Under the pieces are notes generated by a model. It was not told where the DNA came from, did not search any database, and was given only the letters and a program-made list of their open reading frames with translations. The position numbers and the translations under genes were made by a program. Positions 16,847 through 25,425 of a stretch of DNA of 52,365 bases are shown here, in pieces. This DNA is from Acidimicrobiia bacterium (GTDB lineage Bacteria; Actinomycetota; Acidimicrobiia; Acidimicrobiales; Aldehydirespiratoraceae), in assembly GCA_024421095.1 (NCBI GenBank), contig JAHQYM010000007.1, forward strand, positions 1 through 52,365. The letters run 5' to 3'. Positions within the stretch are counted from its first letter, which is position 1, and each line of letters opens with the position of its first letter.

Positions 16847-17686
16847 ATGAGCGATTCAGTAGGACAATACCTAAACGAAATCGGTGCTGTTGGCCTTCTC
16901 AACGCACAAGACGAACGCCAACTGTCACAGGTCATTGAGAAAGGCACCGCAGCCCAGGCCCGCAAAGACAACGGCGAAGTTGGCGTTGAACTAGACCGAG
17001 CTATTCGTAAAGCGGCTGCCGCTAAAGACCGCTTCATCCGCGCCAACTTGCGGCTAGTGGTGAGCGTGGCACGCCGTTATCCACTCCCACCGGGAATGGA
17101 GCTGCTTGACTTGATCCAAGAAGGCAACCTCGGCCTTGAACACGCAGTCGACAAATTCGATTGGCGCAAGGGTTTCAAGTTCTCAACTTACGCAACGTTT
17201 TGGATTCGCCAAGCTATCGGGCGAGCGCTTGACCAAAAAGCTAGCTTAGTGCGCTTGCCAGGCGACCGTTCAGCTAGTTTACGCGCTGCGCTGCGTGCGG
17301 TTTCTGGTGATGGAGACGAACTAGACGATGAACACGCTCGTCTGCATCGTCTGACCACGCCCACTAGCCTGGATCGCACTATTGGCGATGACGACTCCAA
17401 CGAGCTTGTAGATCTCCTGCCCGATAGCAACCCGGGTCCAGAGATTGAGGTCATGGCGAAAGCCGAAGAAGAAATGGTGACTGGCCTGCTTGATGTCCTC
17501 GACGAGCGCGCTAGGTTCGCTGTTCAACAACGCTTCGGTCTTGGTGATGGCCGTAAACGTTCCTACCGCGAAGTTGGCGAAGACTTAGGTGTCACAGCCG
17601 AAGCTGCTCGCCGGCTTGTGAAGCGAGCAATCAACGCAGTTCGCGAACATGCCGCAAATAGTGTTGACACTGCGGGCGCGGCGTAG
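16847..17686 (+). CDS. RNA polymerase sigma factor, sigma-70 group 2-like
   Basis: 279 residues. Region 1.2 is at the N-terminus (SVGQYLNEIGAVGLLNAQDE). Region 2 follows: KDRFIRANLRLVVSVARRYPLPPGMELLDLIQEGNLGLEHAVDKFDWRKGFKFSTYATFWIRQAIGRAL, including the core-binding and -10 recognition helices. A reduced region 3 comes next, then region 4 (LDERARFAVQQRFGLGDGRKRSYREVGEDLGVTAEAARRLVKRA). It is shorter than the primary sigma factor and lacks the long acidic region 1.1, so it is more likely an alternative, stationary-phase-type sigma than the housekeeping one. The ATG follows AAAAAGTGAGC. It is monocistronic, ended by a strong terminator at 17716. Confidence 0.85.
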   Translation: MSDSVGQYLNEIGAVGLLNAQDERQLSQVIEKGTAAQARKDNGEVGVELDRAIRKAAAAKDRFIRANLRLVVSVARRYPLPPGMELLDLIQEGNLGLEHAVDKFDWRKGFKFSTYATFWIRQAIGRALDQKASLVRLPGDRSASLRAALRAVSGDGDELDDEHARLHRLTTPTSLDRTIGDDDSNELVDLLPDSNPGPEIEVMAKAEEEMVTGLLDVLDERARFAVQQRFGLGDGRKRSYREVGEDLGVTAEAARRLVKRAINAVREHAANSVDTAGAA

Positions 17687-17715
17687 TATACTTTAACACC
17701 CAACCCAACAACCCG

Positions 17716-17754
17716 CTGAAGCCCTCGCCGGTCGGCGAGGGCTTCAGTGTTTTT
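17716..17754 (+). terminator. Rho-independent terminator after the sigma factor
   Basis: A perfect 14-bp stem CTGAAGCCCTCGCC/GGCGAGGGCTTCAG closes a GGTC loop and is followed by TGTTTTT. It lies 30 bp after the sigma-factor stop. It is the clearest intrinsic terminator in the window. Confidence 0.92.
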
Positions 17755-17817
17755 ACCCAGTACCTTTTACCAGGATTACCAAGATCTTTTACCCAGTGTT
17801 TTGCCATAAACCAGTGT
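17751..17817 (+). repeat. TTTTACCCAG(TG) direct repeats before aroF
   Basis: TTTTACCCAG at 17751, TTTTACCAG at 17765, TTTTACCCAGTG at 17787 and TAAACCAGTG at 17808 recur across the short leader between the terminator and aroF. They may be a regulatory site array or slippage products. Confidence 0.35.
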
Positions 17818-17874
17818 CTCTTTACTTGTTGTCCGTGTAGGTTGGACCTGTCGCCGAAGAAAGCGAACTGTGCA

Positions 17875-19224
17875 GTGAACGAAAAATGGAGCCCCGAAAG
17901 TTGGCGGAACTTCCCCGCCAAACATCAACCAAACTGGCCCGACCAAGCCGAGCTTGAGCGAGTGCAAAAAAACTTGGCCGACCAACCACCACTGGTATTC
18001 GCAGGTGAAACACGCCAACTGATGCGCGAACTCGGCACAGTTGCCCAGGGCAAAGCCTTTCTTCTGCAAGCTGGCGATTGCGCCGAATCCTTCGACAGTT
18101 CAGCGAACTCAATCCGTGACAAACTACGGGTGATCTTGCAAATGGCGATTGTGCTCACCTATTCAGGGGGCACACCAATTGTGAAAGTGGGGCGCATCGC
18201 CGGGCAGTTCGCTAAGCCGCGCTCCAACCCCACCGAAACCAAAGGTGATACCGAACTGCCCTCGTTCCTTGGGCAAATTGTGAACGATGTTGGCTTCACT
18301 TTTGATGCTCGCCGCCCCGACCCGCAACGACTGCTCACTGCCTACAATCGAGCCGCGGCCACGTTGAACCTTTTGCGAGCCTTCACCCGTGGCGGTTACG
18401 CCGATCTAAATAAGTTGTCAAGTTGGAACCGAGATTTCGTGGCTTCTTCAGCAGCGGGTGCCCGTTATACCCAGATGGCAGACGAAATCGACCGTGCGCT
18501 GCGTTTTATGGCAGCTTGCGGGCTTAACCCTGGCACCACCCCAACTCTCCACGAAGTCGACTTCTACACTAGTCACGAGGCTTTGCTGCTCAACTACGAA
18601 GAAGCGCTGACCCGCCGTGATTCGTTGAGCGGCGATTGGTACGACTGTTCAGCACACATGTTGTGGATTGGCGAAAGGACTCGCGAACTTGATGGCGCGC
18701 ATGTGGAGTTCCTGCGTGGTGTGAGCAATCCTTTGGGTGTCAAGATCGGCCCTACCGCCACGCCCGCAGAAGTACTTGCGCTTTGTGAAGCGCTTAATCC
18801 AGAGCGCCGACCGGGTCGTTTGACGCTCATTAGCCGTATGGGTGCCAACAAAATCGCCGATTCCTTACCGAGTTTGCTTGAATCTGTTCGCCAAGCCGGC
18901 CACGTTGTGGTATGGGCGTGCGATCCGATGCATGGCAATACCTACACATCTGCGAGCGGACGCAAGACCCGCCATTTTGATGACGTGATGAGCGAAATCG
19001 TGCAATTTTTCGCGGCCCACAAAGCCGCTGGAACTCATCCTGGAGGAGTTCACGTTGAGCTGACCGGAGACGCGGTCACAGAGTGCTTAGGTGGCTCTGA
19101 TGACTTAGGAGACGACGACCTTGAACGAGCTTACGAAACCATGTGTGACCCACGGCTCAATGGTCGCCAATCCGTGGATTTGGCTTTTCAGGTGGCGGAA
19201 CTGCTAAGCGCCAACAACGCTTGA
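17875..19224 (+). CDS. aroF: Class II 3-deoxy-7-phosphoheptulonate synthase
   Basis: About 449 residues. It condenses phosphoenolpyruvate with erythrose 4-phosphate, the first step of the shikimate pathway. This is the class II (plant/actinobacterial) type. Marks are EKWSPESWRNFPAKHQPNWPD at the start; LLQAGDCAESF with the metal-binding Cys; NPTETKG...; and the late metal and substrate residues in RMGANKIADSLP, VVWACDPMHGNTYTS and GGVHVELTGDAVTECLGG. The GTG at 17875 is preferred by comparison with the family start; a TTG at 17842 is in frame. It is preceded by a short repeat array and converges with the VWA gene 10 bp away. Confidence 0.93.
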   Translation: MNEKWSPESWRNFPAKHQPNWPDQAELERVQKNLADQPPLVFAGETRQLMRELGTVAQGKAFLLQAGDCAESFDSSANSIRDKLRVILQMAIVLTYSGGTPIVKVGRIAGQFAKPRSNPTETKGDTELPSFLGQIVNDVGFTFDARRPDPQRLLTAYNRAAATLNLLRAFTRGGYADLNKLSSWNRDFVASSAAGARYTQMADEIDRALRFMAACGLNPGTTPTLHEVDFYTSHEALLLNYEEALTRRDSLSGDWYDCSAHMLWIGERTRELDGAHVEFLRGVSNPLGVKIGPTATPAEVLALCEALNPERRPGRLTLISRMGANKIADSLPSLLESVRQAGHVVVWACDPMHGNTYTSASGRKTRHFDDVMSEIVQFFAAHKAAGTHPGGVHVELTGDAVTECLGGSDDLGDDDLERAYETMCDPRLNGRQSVDLAFQVAELLSANNA

Positions 19225-19234
19225 CACCACAGAA

Positions 19235-20719
19235 CTAAGCAAGATTTTCTACGAATGCTTCGAGTTGGCGAAGGTTGCGCGCCTCAAAAGCACCATCGCA
19301 ATATTGCGCGTATTCACCAACGATAGAATCGCCGGTGTCCCAATAGCTTCGTGGTTCCGGGTTCAACCAATACACATGACGGGCATTGCTTTGCATTTCT
19401 TTAACGGTCCAGCTTTTTGCCTCGTGGTAATTGTTGCGTGCGTCACCGAGGATCATGATTGAAGTGCGTGGGCCAATATCTTTGCCGAACCGTTCCCAAA
19501 ACACTTCAAAAGCGTGTCCGTAGTCGGAGTGACCATCAACCCAAACCACATCAGCTTCGGTATTGACCCGATGCACGGCTTGGTTGATGTCTTCTGCTCC
19601 TTCGAAGTACGCGGTTACTTCATCTATCCCGTCGATGAACACAAAGGAGCGGACTTTGGAAAACTGACCAGAAATCGCATACACAAGTTGCAAAGTGAAA
19701 CGCGCGAAGGCCGCTACCGAACCCGAAATATCGGCGATCACAAATATTTCTGGTTTGTGTGGTTTAGGGTTGCGAAACTTTGTTTCAGCCAACACTCCGC
19801 CGTAGCTCAATGAAGCGCGTACGGTGCGGCGAAAATCCAGCGGGCCTTTGCGGCCGTGGCGGCGTTTGCGTTGCAAACGCGCTGCGAGTTTGCGGGTGAG
19901 CGGGTAGATCGCTTTGCGTAGACTTGCCATTTCTTCACGCGAGGCGTGCATAAAGTCCACATCCTCAGGTAACGGTTTTCGGAGCGTTTTGGCCATCGCC
20001 TCAGCGCCTCGGTCAGCAACTAGCCGCCGCCGAATCTCCGCCTCGATTTCTTGTTGCAGTTGATCTATGCGTTGTTGATATTCGTCACGCAACAATCGCT
20101 GGTCGAACTCTGACAGATCACCTTGTTCGTATTGCGCTTGTTGCAGGAGGCGCTCTAGAACATTGTCCAGGTCTAGGTTACGCAAGGTGCGATATAGGTA
20201 GTAGGTGCCACCAACTGGCCGACCTGGCTCCATTTGCGCGTATAGACGCACCGCGCTACGGGCAACGCTTTTTAGCATTTGTGGGTCTTTGCGCTGCAAT
20301 GCGTCGAATAGCATCGCGGCGAGGTCTTCGGGGCTTAGGTTCTCAGTTGCACCTGCCGCGGCTTGCAGATTCGTGGCTTCGTGGTCATCCAATTCGCTTA
20401 GCAAATCGGCGGTTCCATCAGCACCTAGGTCATACTGCTTGCCACGCAAGGAGAAGTAAACCTCGAAGGCGGTATCAAACGCTTGTTGATGGTTGTAGTG
20501 CTTTACCAGCGTGGTAGCCAGCGCGGTCTTGAACGTCTGTCGGTCGCCTATGGGTATGTGCTTCACCGCTTCGAGCGCATCAAGGTTTTCGGTCAGGCTC
20601 ACCGCAAGACCCACATCCCGTAGTTCTTTGACGAAACCATTCAACAGTTCCAAGAGTGCGTCGCCAGTAGCGACCGCGCTAGCCGGTAGGTGGCTCGCAG
20701 GCATGCGGTTTGCAGACAA
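19235..20719 (-). CDS. VWA domain protein, CoxE-like
   Basis: About 494 residues. The N-terminal two thirds are helical and charged (coiled-coil-like LDQRLLRDEYQQRIDQLQQEIEAEI around 200-235). The C-terminal von Willebrand A domain has the MIDAS motif DISGSVAAF near residue 335, then VWVDGHSDYGHAFEVFWERF and SIMILGDARNNYHEAKSW. CoxE/VWA proteins work with MoxR AAA ATPases as metal-insertion or complex-remodelling chaperones. Here moxR lies directly upstream with no gap. The start is the TTG at 20719 or the ATG at 20704. The client is unknown. Confidence 0.85.
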   Translation of the reverse strand: MSANRMPASHLPASAVATGDALLELLNGFVKELRDVGLAVSLTENLDALEAVKHIPIGDRQTFKTALATTLVKHYNHQQAFDTAFEVYFSLRGKQYDLGADGTADLLSELDDHEATNLQAAAGATENLSPEDLAAMLFDALQRKDPQMLKSVARSAVRLYAQMEPGRPVGGTYYLYRTLRNLDLDNVLERLLQQAQYEQGDLSEFDQRLLRDEYQQRIDQLQQEIEAEIRRRLVADRGAEAMAKTLRKPLPEDVDFMHASREEMASLRKAIYPLTRKLAARLQRKRRHGRKGPLDFRRTVRASLSYGGVLAETKFRNPKPHKPEIFVIADISGSVAAFARFTLQLVYAISGQFSKVRSFVFIDGIDEVTAYFEGAEDINQAVHRVNTEADVVWVDGHSDYGHAFEVFWERFGKDIGPRTSIMILGDARNNYHEAKSWTVKEMQSNARHVYWLNPEPRSYWDTGDSIVGEYAQYCDGAFEARNLRQLEAFVENLA

Positions 20720-21601
20720 TTAGAGGTTAACCCCGCCAGCGGTAGAGAACTCTTTGGCAACCTTGTTGATGTCGCTTTGGTATTTGAGCAGTATGTTCAG
20801 GGTTTCGCTAGTTGTCCGCTCGTCAATCTTGCTGAAACCCAGCAAGACTAACGTCTTAGCCCAATCAATCGTTTCAGACACCGAAGGCGCTTTCTTTAAC
20901 TCGATTTGGCGGATCGTGTGTACCACCCGAGCTACCTGATCGGCCAAGTTCTCAGTGATTTGCGGCACTTTGGCTAACACGATTTCTTTTTCGCGTAGCA
21001 GGTCGGGGTAATCGACATGCAGGTAGAGGCAACGCCGTTTAAGGGCCTCAGAAAGTTCGCGGGTGTTGTTGGAGGTAAGAAAGACGAGTGGAATCTGCAC
21101 GGCTTCAATGGTGCCTAACTCGGGGATTGAGACTTGGTAATCAGACAAAATCTCAAGCAATAAGGCTTCGGTTTCAACCTCAACACGATCAACTTCGTCA
21201 ATCAACAAAACCACTGGGTCGGGGGCACTAATTGCCTCCAACAAGGGACGGGTGAGCAAAAACTCGTTCGAGAAAATGTCTTCCGAGAGACCACCCCAAT
21301 CTTGCTGGTCGCTACGATCGCTTTGAATCCTGAGAAGTTGTTTTTTGTAGTTCCATTCGTAGAGAGCTTTGGCTTCGTCAAGGCCTTCGTAACACTGCAA
21401 ACGGATCAAACGTGTGCCCAGAACCTCGGCAACGCTCTTGGCGAGTTGAGTTTTGCCGGTGCCCGCTGGGCCTTCAATCAACACCGGCTTCGCCAGACGA
21501 TCGGCGAGGTAAACCACCCCGGCAATTCCCTCATCTGCTAGGTAATCGACGCGCCGCAACCCAGCCGAAAGTGACGCTACATCTTCAAAACGAAAAGGCA
21601 T
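20720..21601 (-). CDS. MoxR-family AAA ATPase
   Basis: 293 residues. Walker A is GPAGTGKTQLAKS near residue 42, Walker B is VVLLIDEVDRVE near 135, then sensor-1 VFLTSNNTRELSEALKRRCLYLHVDYP with the Arg finger region. It forms hexamers that remodel or mature partner complexes. Its stop adjoins the VWA gene, the classic MoxR-VWA pair. It follows proA by 46 bp on the same strand and is probably cotranscribed, although a functional link to proline synthesis is not implied. Confidence 0.92.
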   Translation of the reverse strand: MPFRFEDVASLSAGLRRVDYLADEGIAGVVYLADRLAKPVLIEGPAGTGKTQLAKSVAEVLGTRLIRLQCYEGLDEAKALYEWNYKKQLLRIQSDRSDQQDWGGLSEDIFSNEFLLTRPLLEAISAPDPVVLLIDEVDRVEVETEALLLEILSDYQVSIPELGTIEAVQIPLVFLTSNNTRELSEALKRRCLYLHVDYPDLLREKEIVLAKVPQITENLADQVARVVHTIRQIELKKAPSVSETIDWAKTLVLLGFSKIDERTTSETLNILLKYQSDINKVAKEFSTAGGVNL

Positions 21602-21647
21602 AAGTTGCTTAGGTTAGCGGCTCAGCGGCGCAGCGCCCGGAGTTTCG

Positions 21648-22901
21648 TTAGGCCCGCACGTGGCCATCGCCACGCAGCACATATTTGGTCGTGGTGAGTT
21701 GCTCAAGCCCCATCGGGCCTCGCGCATGGAGTTTCTGCGTAGAAATACCGATCTCCGCGCCGAAACCAAACTCTTCGCCGTCAACAAAACGTGTTGAAGC
21801 GTTAACTAGCACCGCTGCGGCATCAACCTCGCGTACGAAGCGTTGCGCGGCGCGCATATCGTTGGTAACGATGGCTTCACTATGACCCGTTGAATTCTGC
21901 CTGATGTGTTCAATCGCAGCAGCTAAGCTGTCCACCACTTTTACGCTCATTTTCATGCTCAAGAACTCTGTCGCAAAATCTTGCGGTGCTGCTGGGCTAA
22001 TCGCCGCAGAAATCTCACAGGCTTGCGAATCGCCTACCCACTCCACCCCAACTAGTGCAGCAATTGCTTGAGGCAAGAACTCTGCAGCGATGTCGCGGTG
22101 CAACACAAGAGATTCAGCAGCATTACACACCCCGGTGCGCTGGGTCTTTGCGTTGATCAGAATCTTCAGCGCCATATCAAGTTCGGCACGTGAGTCTACG
22201 TAAACATGGCAGTTGCCGGCCCCATCAAGCACGTATGGAACCGTGGCGTTGTCAAGAATCGATTGAATCAACGCCGGCCCACCACGCGGAATTAGGCAGT
22301 CTATGTAAGCGTCTTGTTGCATAAACTCCAACGCCGCTTGACGGCGGGTGTCGTCAACCATCACTAGGGCATCTACTGGCAAACCTGTGGCCTCCAACGC
22401 CTCGCGCAAAACCGCCGCAATAGCTAAATTGGAGTTGATCGCCGAAGACGAGCCTCGCAAGAACGCCGCGTTGCCAGACTTGAGACAAAGGCCGAAAGCA
22501 TCGCTAGTCACATTCGGGCGACCCTCATAAATGATCGCCACCACTCCGAGCGGCACATGCATCCGCTCAATCTGCAACCCATTGGGCCGCACCCAACCTT
22601 GGTTGATGCGCCCCACTGGATCAGCGAGAGAGGCCACTTGACGAAGCCCGTTGGCCATCGCCTCAATGCGCCCCCGGTCTAACAGCAAGCGGTCAATGAG
22701 TGGTGTGGCCATACCCTGAGCAGTCGCTTCGGCGACATCAACGGCATTAGCCTCTTGCAGTCTTGCAGTATTTGCAAGCAGTCGGTCTGCCCCGGCGTGG
22801 AGGGCAGAGTCTTTTGTTTCGGTCCTGACGACCGCTAGCTTCCTTGATGCTGTCTTGGCACGCTTAGCGAGCGTCAAAATAGGAGTAACCTCTTGTATCA
22901 C
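21648..22901 (-). CDS. proA: Glutamate-5-semialdehyde dehydrogenase (gamma-glutamyl phosphate reductase)
   Basis: 417 residues, the usual length. It reduces gamma-glutamyl phosphate with NADPH in proline synthesis. Motifs are VPLGVVAIIYEGRPNVTSDAFGLCLKSGNAAFLRGSS, LIPRGGPALI, the catalytic Cys in KTQRTGVCNAAESLV, and EFGFGAEIGISTQKLHARGPMGLEQLTT. proB is 2.5 kb away on the same strand, separated by murJ-pspA on the opposite strand, so the usual proBA pairing has been split. Confidence 0.95.
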   Translation of the reverse strand: MIQEVTPILTLAKRAKTASRKLAVVRTETKDSALHAGADRLLANTARLQEANAVDVAEATAQGMATPLIDRLLLDRGRIEAMANGLRQVASLADPVGRINQGWVRPNGLQIERMHVPLGVVAIIYEGRPNVTSDAFGLCLKSGNAAFLRGSSSAINSNLAIAAVLREALEATGLPVDALVMVDDTRRQAALEFMQQDAYIDCLIPRGGPALIQSILDNATVPYVLDGAGNCHVYVDSRAELDMALKILINAKTQRTGVCNAAESLVLHRDIAAEFLPQAIAALVGVEWVGDSQACEISAAISPAAPQDFATEFLSMKMSVKVVDSLAAAIEHIRQNSTGHSEAIVTNDMRAAQRFVREVDAAAVLVNASTRFVDGEEFGFGAEIGISTQKLHARGPMGLEQLTTTKYVLRGDGHVRA

Positions 22902-22977
22902 AGTCTCAGCCTAGCGTGTCTTGGCAGTAGCCTGAGTCTGGGGCAAGACAATTCAATCGGTGAAAGGACTAACTGAA

Positions 22978-24639
22978 GTGTCGGCACCGAAAACCAACGG
23001 GTCTGTGCTAGTCGCTTCGGGTATTGCTTTGTCGCGGATCTTCGGGTTCATGCGTGAGAAACTACTGAGCCATGTTTTCGGTTTAGGTTTTGCCGCTGAT
23101 GCGTTCTCGGCGGCGTCACAAGTTCCCAACCTGTTGCTGATGTTGTCGGGGGAAGGGGTGCTTTCAGCTTCGTTCGTGCCGGTTTACAGCAAACTCTTAG
23201 ACGAAGACGACCCTAAAGAAGCTAGCCGTGTGGCTAGCGCGGTGGGCGCTTTGCTGCTAGCGGTTACCGGCATCGTGGTTGGCCTCTTCGTGCTCGCGGC
23301 AAGGCCAATTACTTCGGTTCTGGCTTTCGGTTTGAGTGGTGCCAAGTTTGAGTTGGTGGTTGATTTAGTGCAAATCATGGCGGTCGGTTTGGGGTTCGTG
23401 GTGATGTCTGGGTGGTGTTTGGGGATTTTGAACAGCCATCGACGCTTTTTTCTTCCCTACGCGGCTCCTGTTCTTTGGAACGTTTGCCAGATTGTGGCGC
23501 TCTATTTGATGTGGGTTCGGGGCTGGGATTTGGTAGACGCGGCACGAGGCTTGGCGCTAGCTGTCACCATTGGTGGTCTAGCGCAGTTGCTAATCCAGTT
23601 GCCCACTGCATTGCGTCTGGTTCAAGTGATCTGGGAGCGCCCAAACTTCAAGAACCCGTTGGTGCGTGATGTGCGCCGACGTTTCGCGCCAGCGTTACTA
23701 GGTCGCGGCACGGTTCAGATTTCGGCTTACCTAGATTTGATGCTGGCAACGTTGTTGGCCACCGGAGCGATAGCCGCGCTCATCAAAGCACAACTCATCG
23801 CCACGTTGCCAGTCAGCCTTTTCGCCATGAGCGTGGCTGCCGCTGAACTACCTGAACTGTCACGTTTGGGGAGCGAACCGAAGCAACTCGTTGAACGTTC
23901 CTCACGAAGCCTCCGGCAGATCACTTTCTGGATGTTTTTTGCGTCGTTCATTTTGATTGGTGCTGGCGACTTGGTTGTCCAAATGCTTTACCAAGGCGGT
24001 GAATTTAGCAGCGAAGATGCGACCTTGGTGTGGTTCGTGCTTGCCGTCTATGCGCTTGGGCTGCCCGCGATCGGCGCTGGCCGTTTATTGAAGAACCTTT
24101 GTTATGCACTTGCTGATACACGCGGTCCAGCACGAATCGCCGGGTTGCGCGTGCTGGTTTCCGTTTCCGTTGCTTTAACCATCATGTTCTCTTTGGATCG
24201 CATCAGCATCGGCATCGATGGTTTCATTGCTAGCAGCGATTGGCCAGCCTTCGCCCCGCTACCACAAGATATACGCGCGGTTGAGGGCCCGGTGCGTTTA
24301 GGGGCAGTCGGGTTGGCTGCGGGGTCGGCTCTAAGCGCTTGGTTTGAATTCGTTTTGTTGACGCTGCGTTGCCGCAAACATTTAACGCGTTTTATTCGAC
24401 CCGTGCGTTTTTTGACTAAACCGGCGCTAGTTGCGGTTTGCTCATTAGCGCCAACCATGGCCGTGCGGACACTTATCGGAGACCTTTGGGTGTTTGTGCA
24501 GTTAGGCATCGTGATCACAACCGCAGCAGCCAGTTATCTCACAATTTGCACGTTCGCAAGAATCAAGGAAACCCAACTAGTGCTTCAGCCTTTAGGAAAG
24601 GTTGCCGCTGCGGTAACGCGAAACAAATCAAAGCACTAG
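22978..24639 (+). CDS. murJ: Lipid II flippase MurJ
   Basis: About 553 residues with some 14 membrane segments of the MOP/MVF superfamily. It exports lipid II across the membrane for peptidoglycan synthesis. Marks are the N-terminal ASGIALSRIFGFMREKLLSHVFGLGFAADAFSAASQVPNLLLMLSGEGVLSASFVPVYSKLL, with the conserved Arg residues, and LGIVLGLFV-like helices. The GTG at 22978 is chosen: AAAGGA lies 13 bases upstream, and a GTG at 22960 is less well placed. It is divergent from proA and followed 9 bp later by pspA, so membrane-stress protein and flippase are one unit. No C-terminal kinase-like extension is seen, unlike some mycobacterial forms. Confidence 0.9.
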   Translation: MSAPKTNGSVLVASGIALSRIFGFMREKLLSHVFGLGFAADAFSAASQVPNLLLMLSGEGVLSASFVPVYSKLLDEDDPKEASRVASAVGALLLAVTGIVVGLFVLAARPITSVLAFGLSGAKFELVVDLVQIMAVGLGFVVMSGWCLGILNSHRRFFLPYAAPVLWNVCQIVALYLMWVRGWDLVDAARGLALAVTIGGLAQLLIQLPTALRLVQVIWERPNFKNPLVRDVRRRFAPALLGRGTVQISAYLDLMLATLLATGAIAALIKAQLIATLPVSLFAMSVAAAELPELSRLGSEPKQLVERSSRSLRQITFWMFFASFILIGAGDLVVQMLYQGGEFSSEDATLVWFVLAVYALGLPAIGAGRLLKNLCYALADTRGPARIAGLRVLVSVSVALTIMFSLDRISIGIDGFIASSDWPAFAPLPQDIRAVEGPVRLGAVGLAAGSALSAWFEFVLLTLRCRKHLTRFIRPVRFLTKPALVAVCSLAPTMAVRTLIGDLWVFVQLGIVITTAAASYLTICTFARIKETQLVLQPLGKVAAAVTRNKSKH

Positions 24640-24648
24640 GATTAGGCG

Positions 24649-25425
24649 ATGCTGCAATATCTGAAAAAGCGCTGGAAATACTTCGTCGCCAAACAAAATG
24701 AAGACTTTGAGGCATCAGCCGACCCAAAGGTGCAACTAGAACAAGCGATCGCTGAGGCCAAAGATCAACATGTGCGTCTGCGCGGCCAAGCCGCCAATGT
24801 GATCGCCAACCAGAAACAAACGGAGTTGCGCCTCAATCGGGTGCTTGAAGAACTTGAACGTGTGAACGGCAATGCCCTTCGTGCTGTACAGATGGCCGAC
24901 GATGCCGCCCGTCAAGGAGACCGCGACGCCATGGAACGTTATACCGATGCCGCTGAGCAGTTCGCCACTCGTCTATTGACTTTGGAAGAAGAAGTCGAAA
25001 GCCTTAAAAGCCTGCACTTTCAAGCCTCCCAAGCGGCCGAACAAGCCAAATCTGCTGTCGAACAAAATGCCAACTTGTTGCAAAAAAAGCTGGTGCAGCG
25101 TCAAGCACTGCTAAGTCAGCTAGACCAAGCGAAGATGCAAGAAACAGTCAACGCGGCTATGTCAACTTTGTCGGAAGCAGTTGGTGAAGACGTACCTACC
25201 TTCGACCAAGTACGCAACAAGATTGAAGCCCGCTACGCCAAAGCCAAAGCCACCGCCGAACTCACCGAAGGCAACGTTGAAACGCAAGTGTACGAAGTCG
25301 AACAAGCCGCTCGCAAAATCGAAGCCCAGTCACGCCTCGACACCATCCGCAACAATCTCGGGCTCCAAGCACCGAACGAAACCGCGGCAATATCGGAAAG
25401 AAGTTCCCCCGAACACAAAAACTAA
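24649..25425 (+). CDS. PspA/IM30 family membrane-stress protein
   Basis: 258 residues, almost entirely helical and coiled-coil. Typical opening is QYLKKRWKYFVAKQNEDFEASADPKVQLEQAIAEAKDQHVRLRGQAANVIANQK. The long charged helix and the later SEAVGEDVPTFDQVRNKIEARYAKAKATAEL segment match PspA/Vipp1 relatives of actinobacteria. These ESCRT-III-like proteins coat and stabilise stressed membranes. It lies 9 bp after murJ, with GGATTAGGCG before the ATG, and its last 4 bp overlap the end of proB on the other strand. Confidence 0.85.
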   Translation: MLQYLKKRWKYFVAKQNEDFEASADPKVQLEQAIAEAKDQHVRLRGQAANVIANQKQTELRLNRVLEELERVNGNALRAVQMADDAARQGDRDAMERYTDAAEQFATRLLTLEEEVESLKSLHFQASQAAEQAKSAVEQNANLLQKKLVQRQALLSQLDQAKMQETVNAAMSTLSEAVGEDVPTFDQVRNKIEARYAKAKATAELTEGNVETQVYEVEQAARKIEAQSRLDTIRNNLGLQAPNETAAISERSSPEHKN

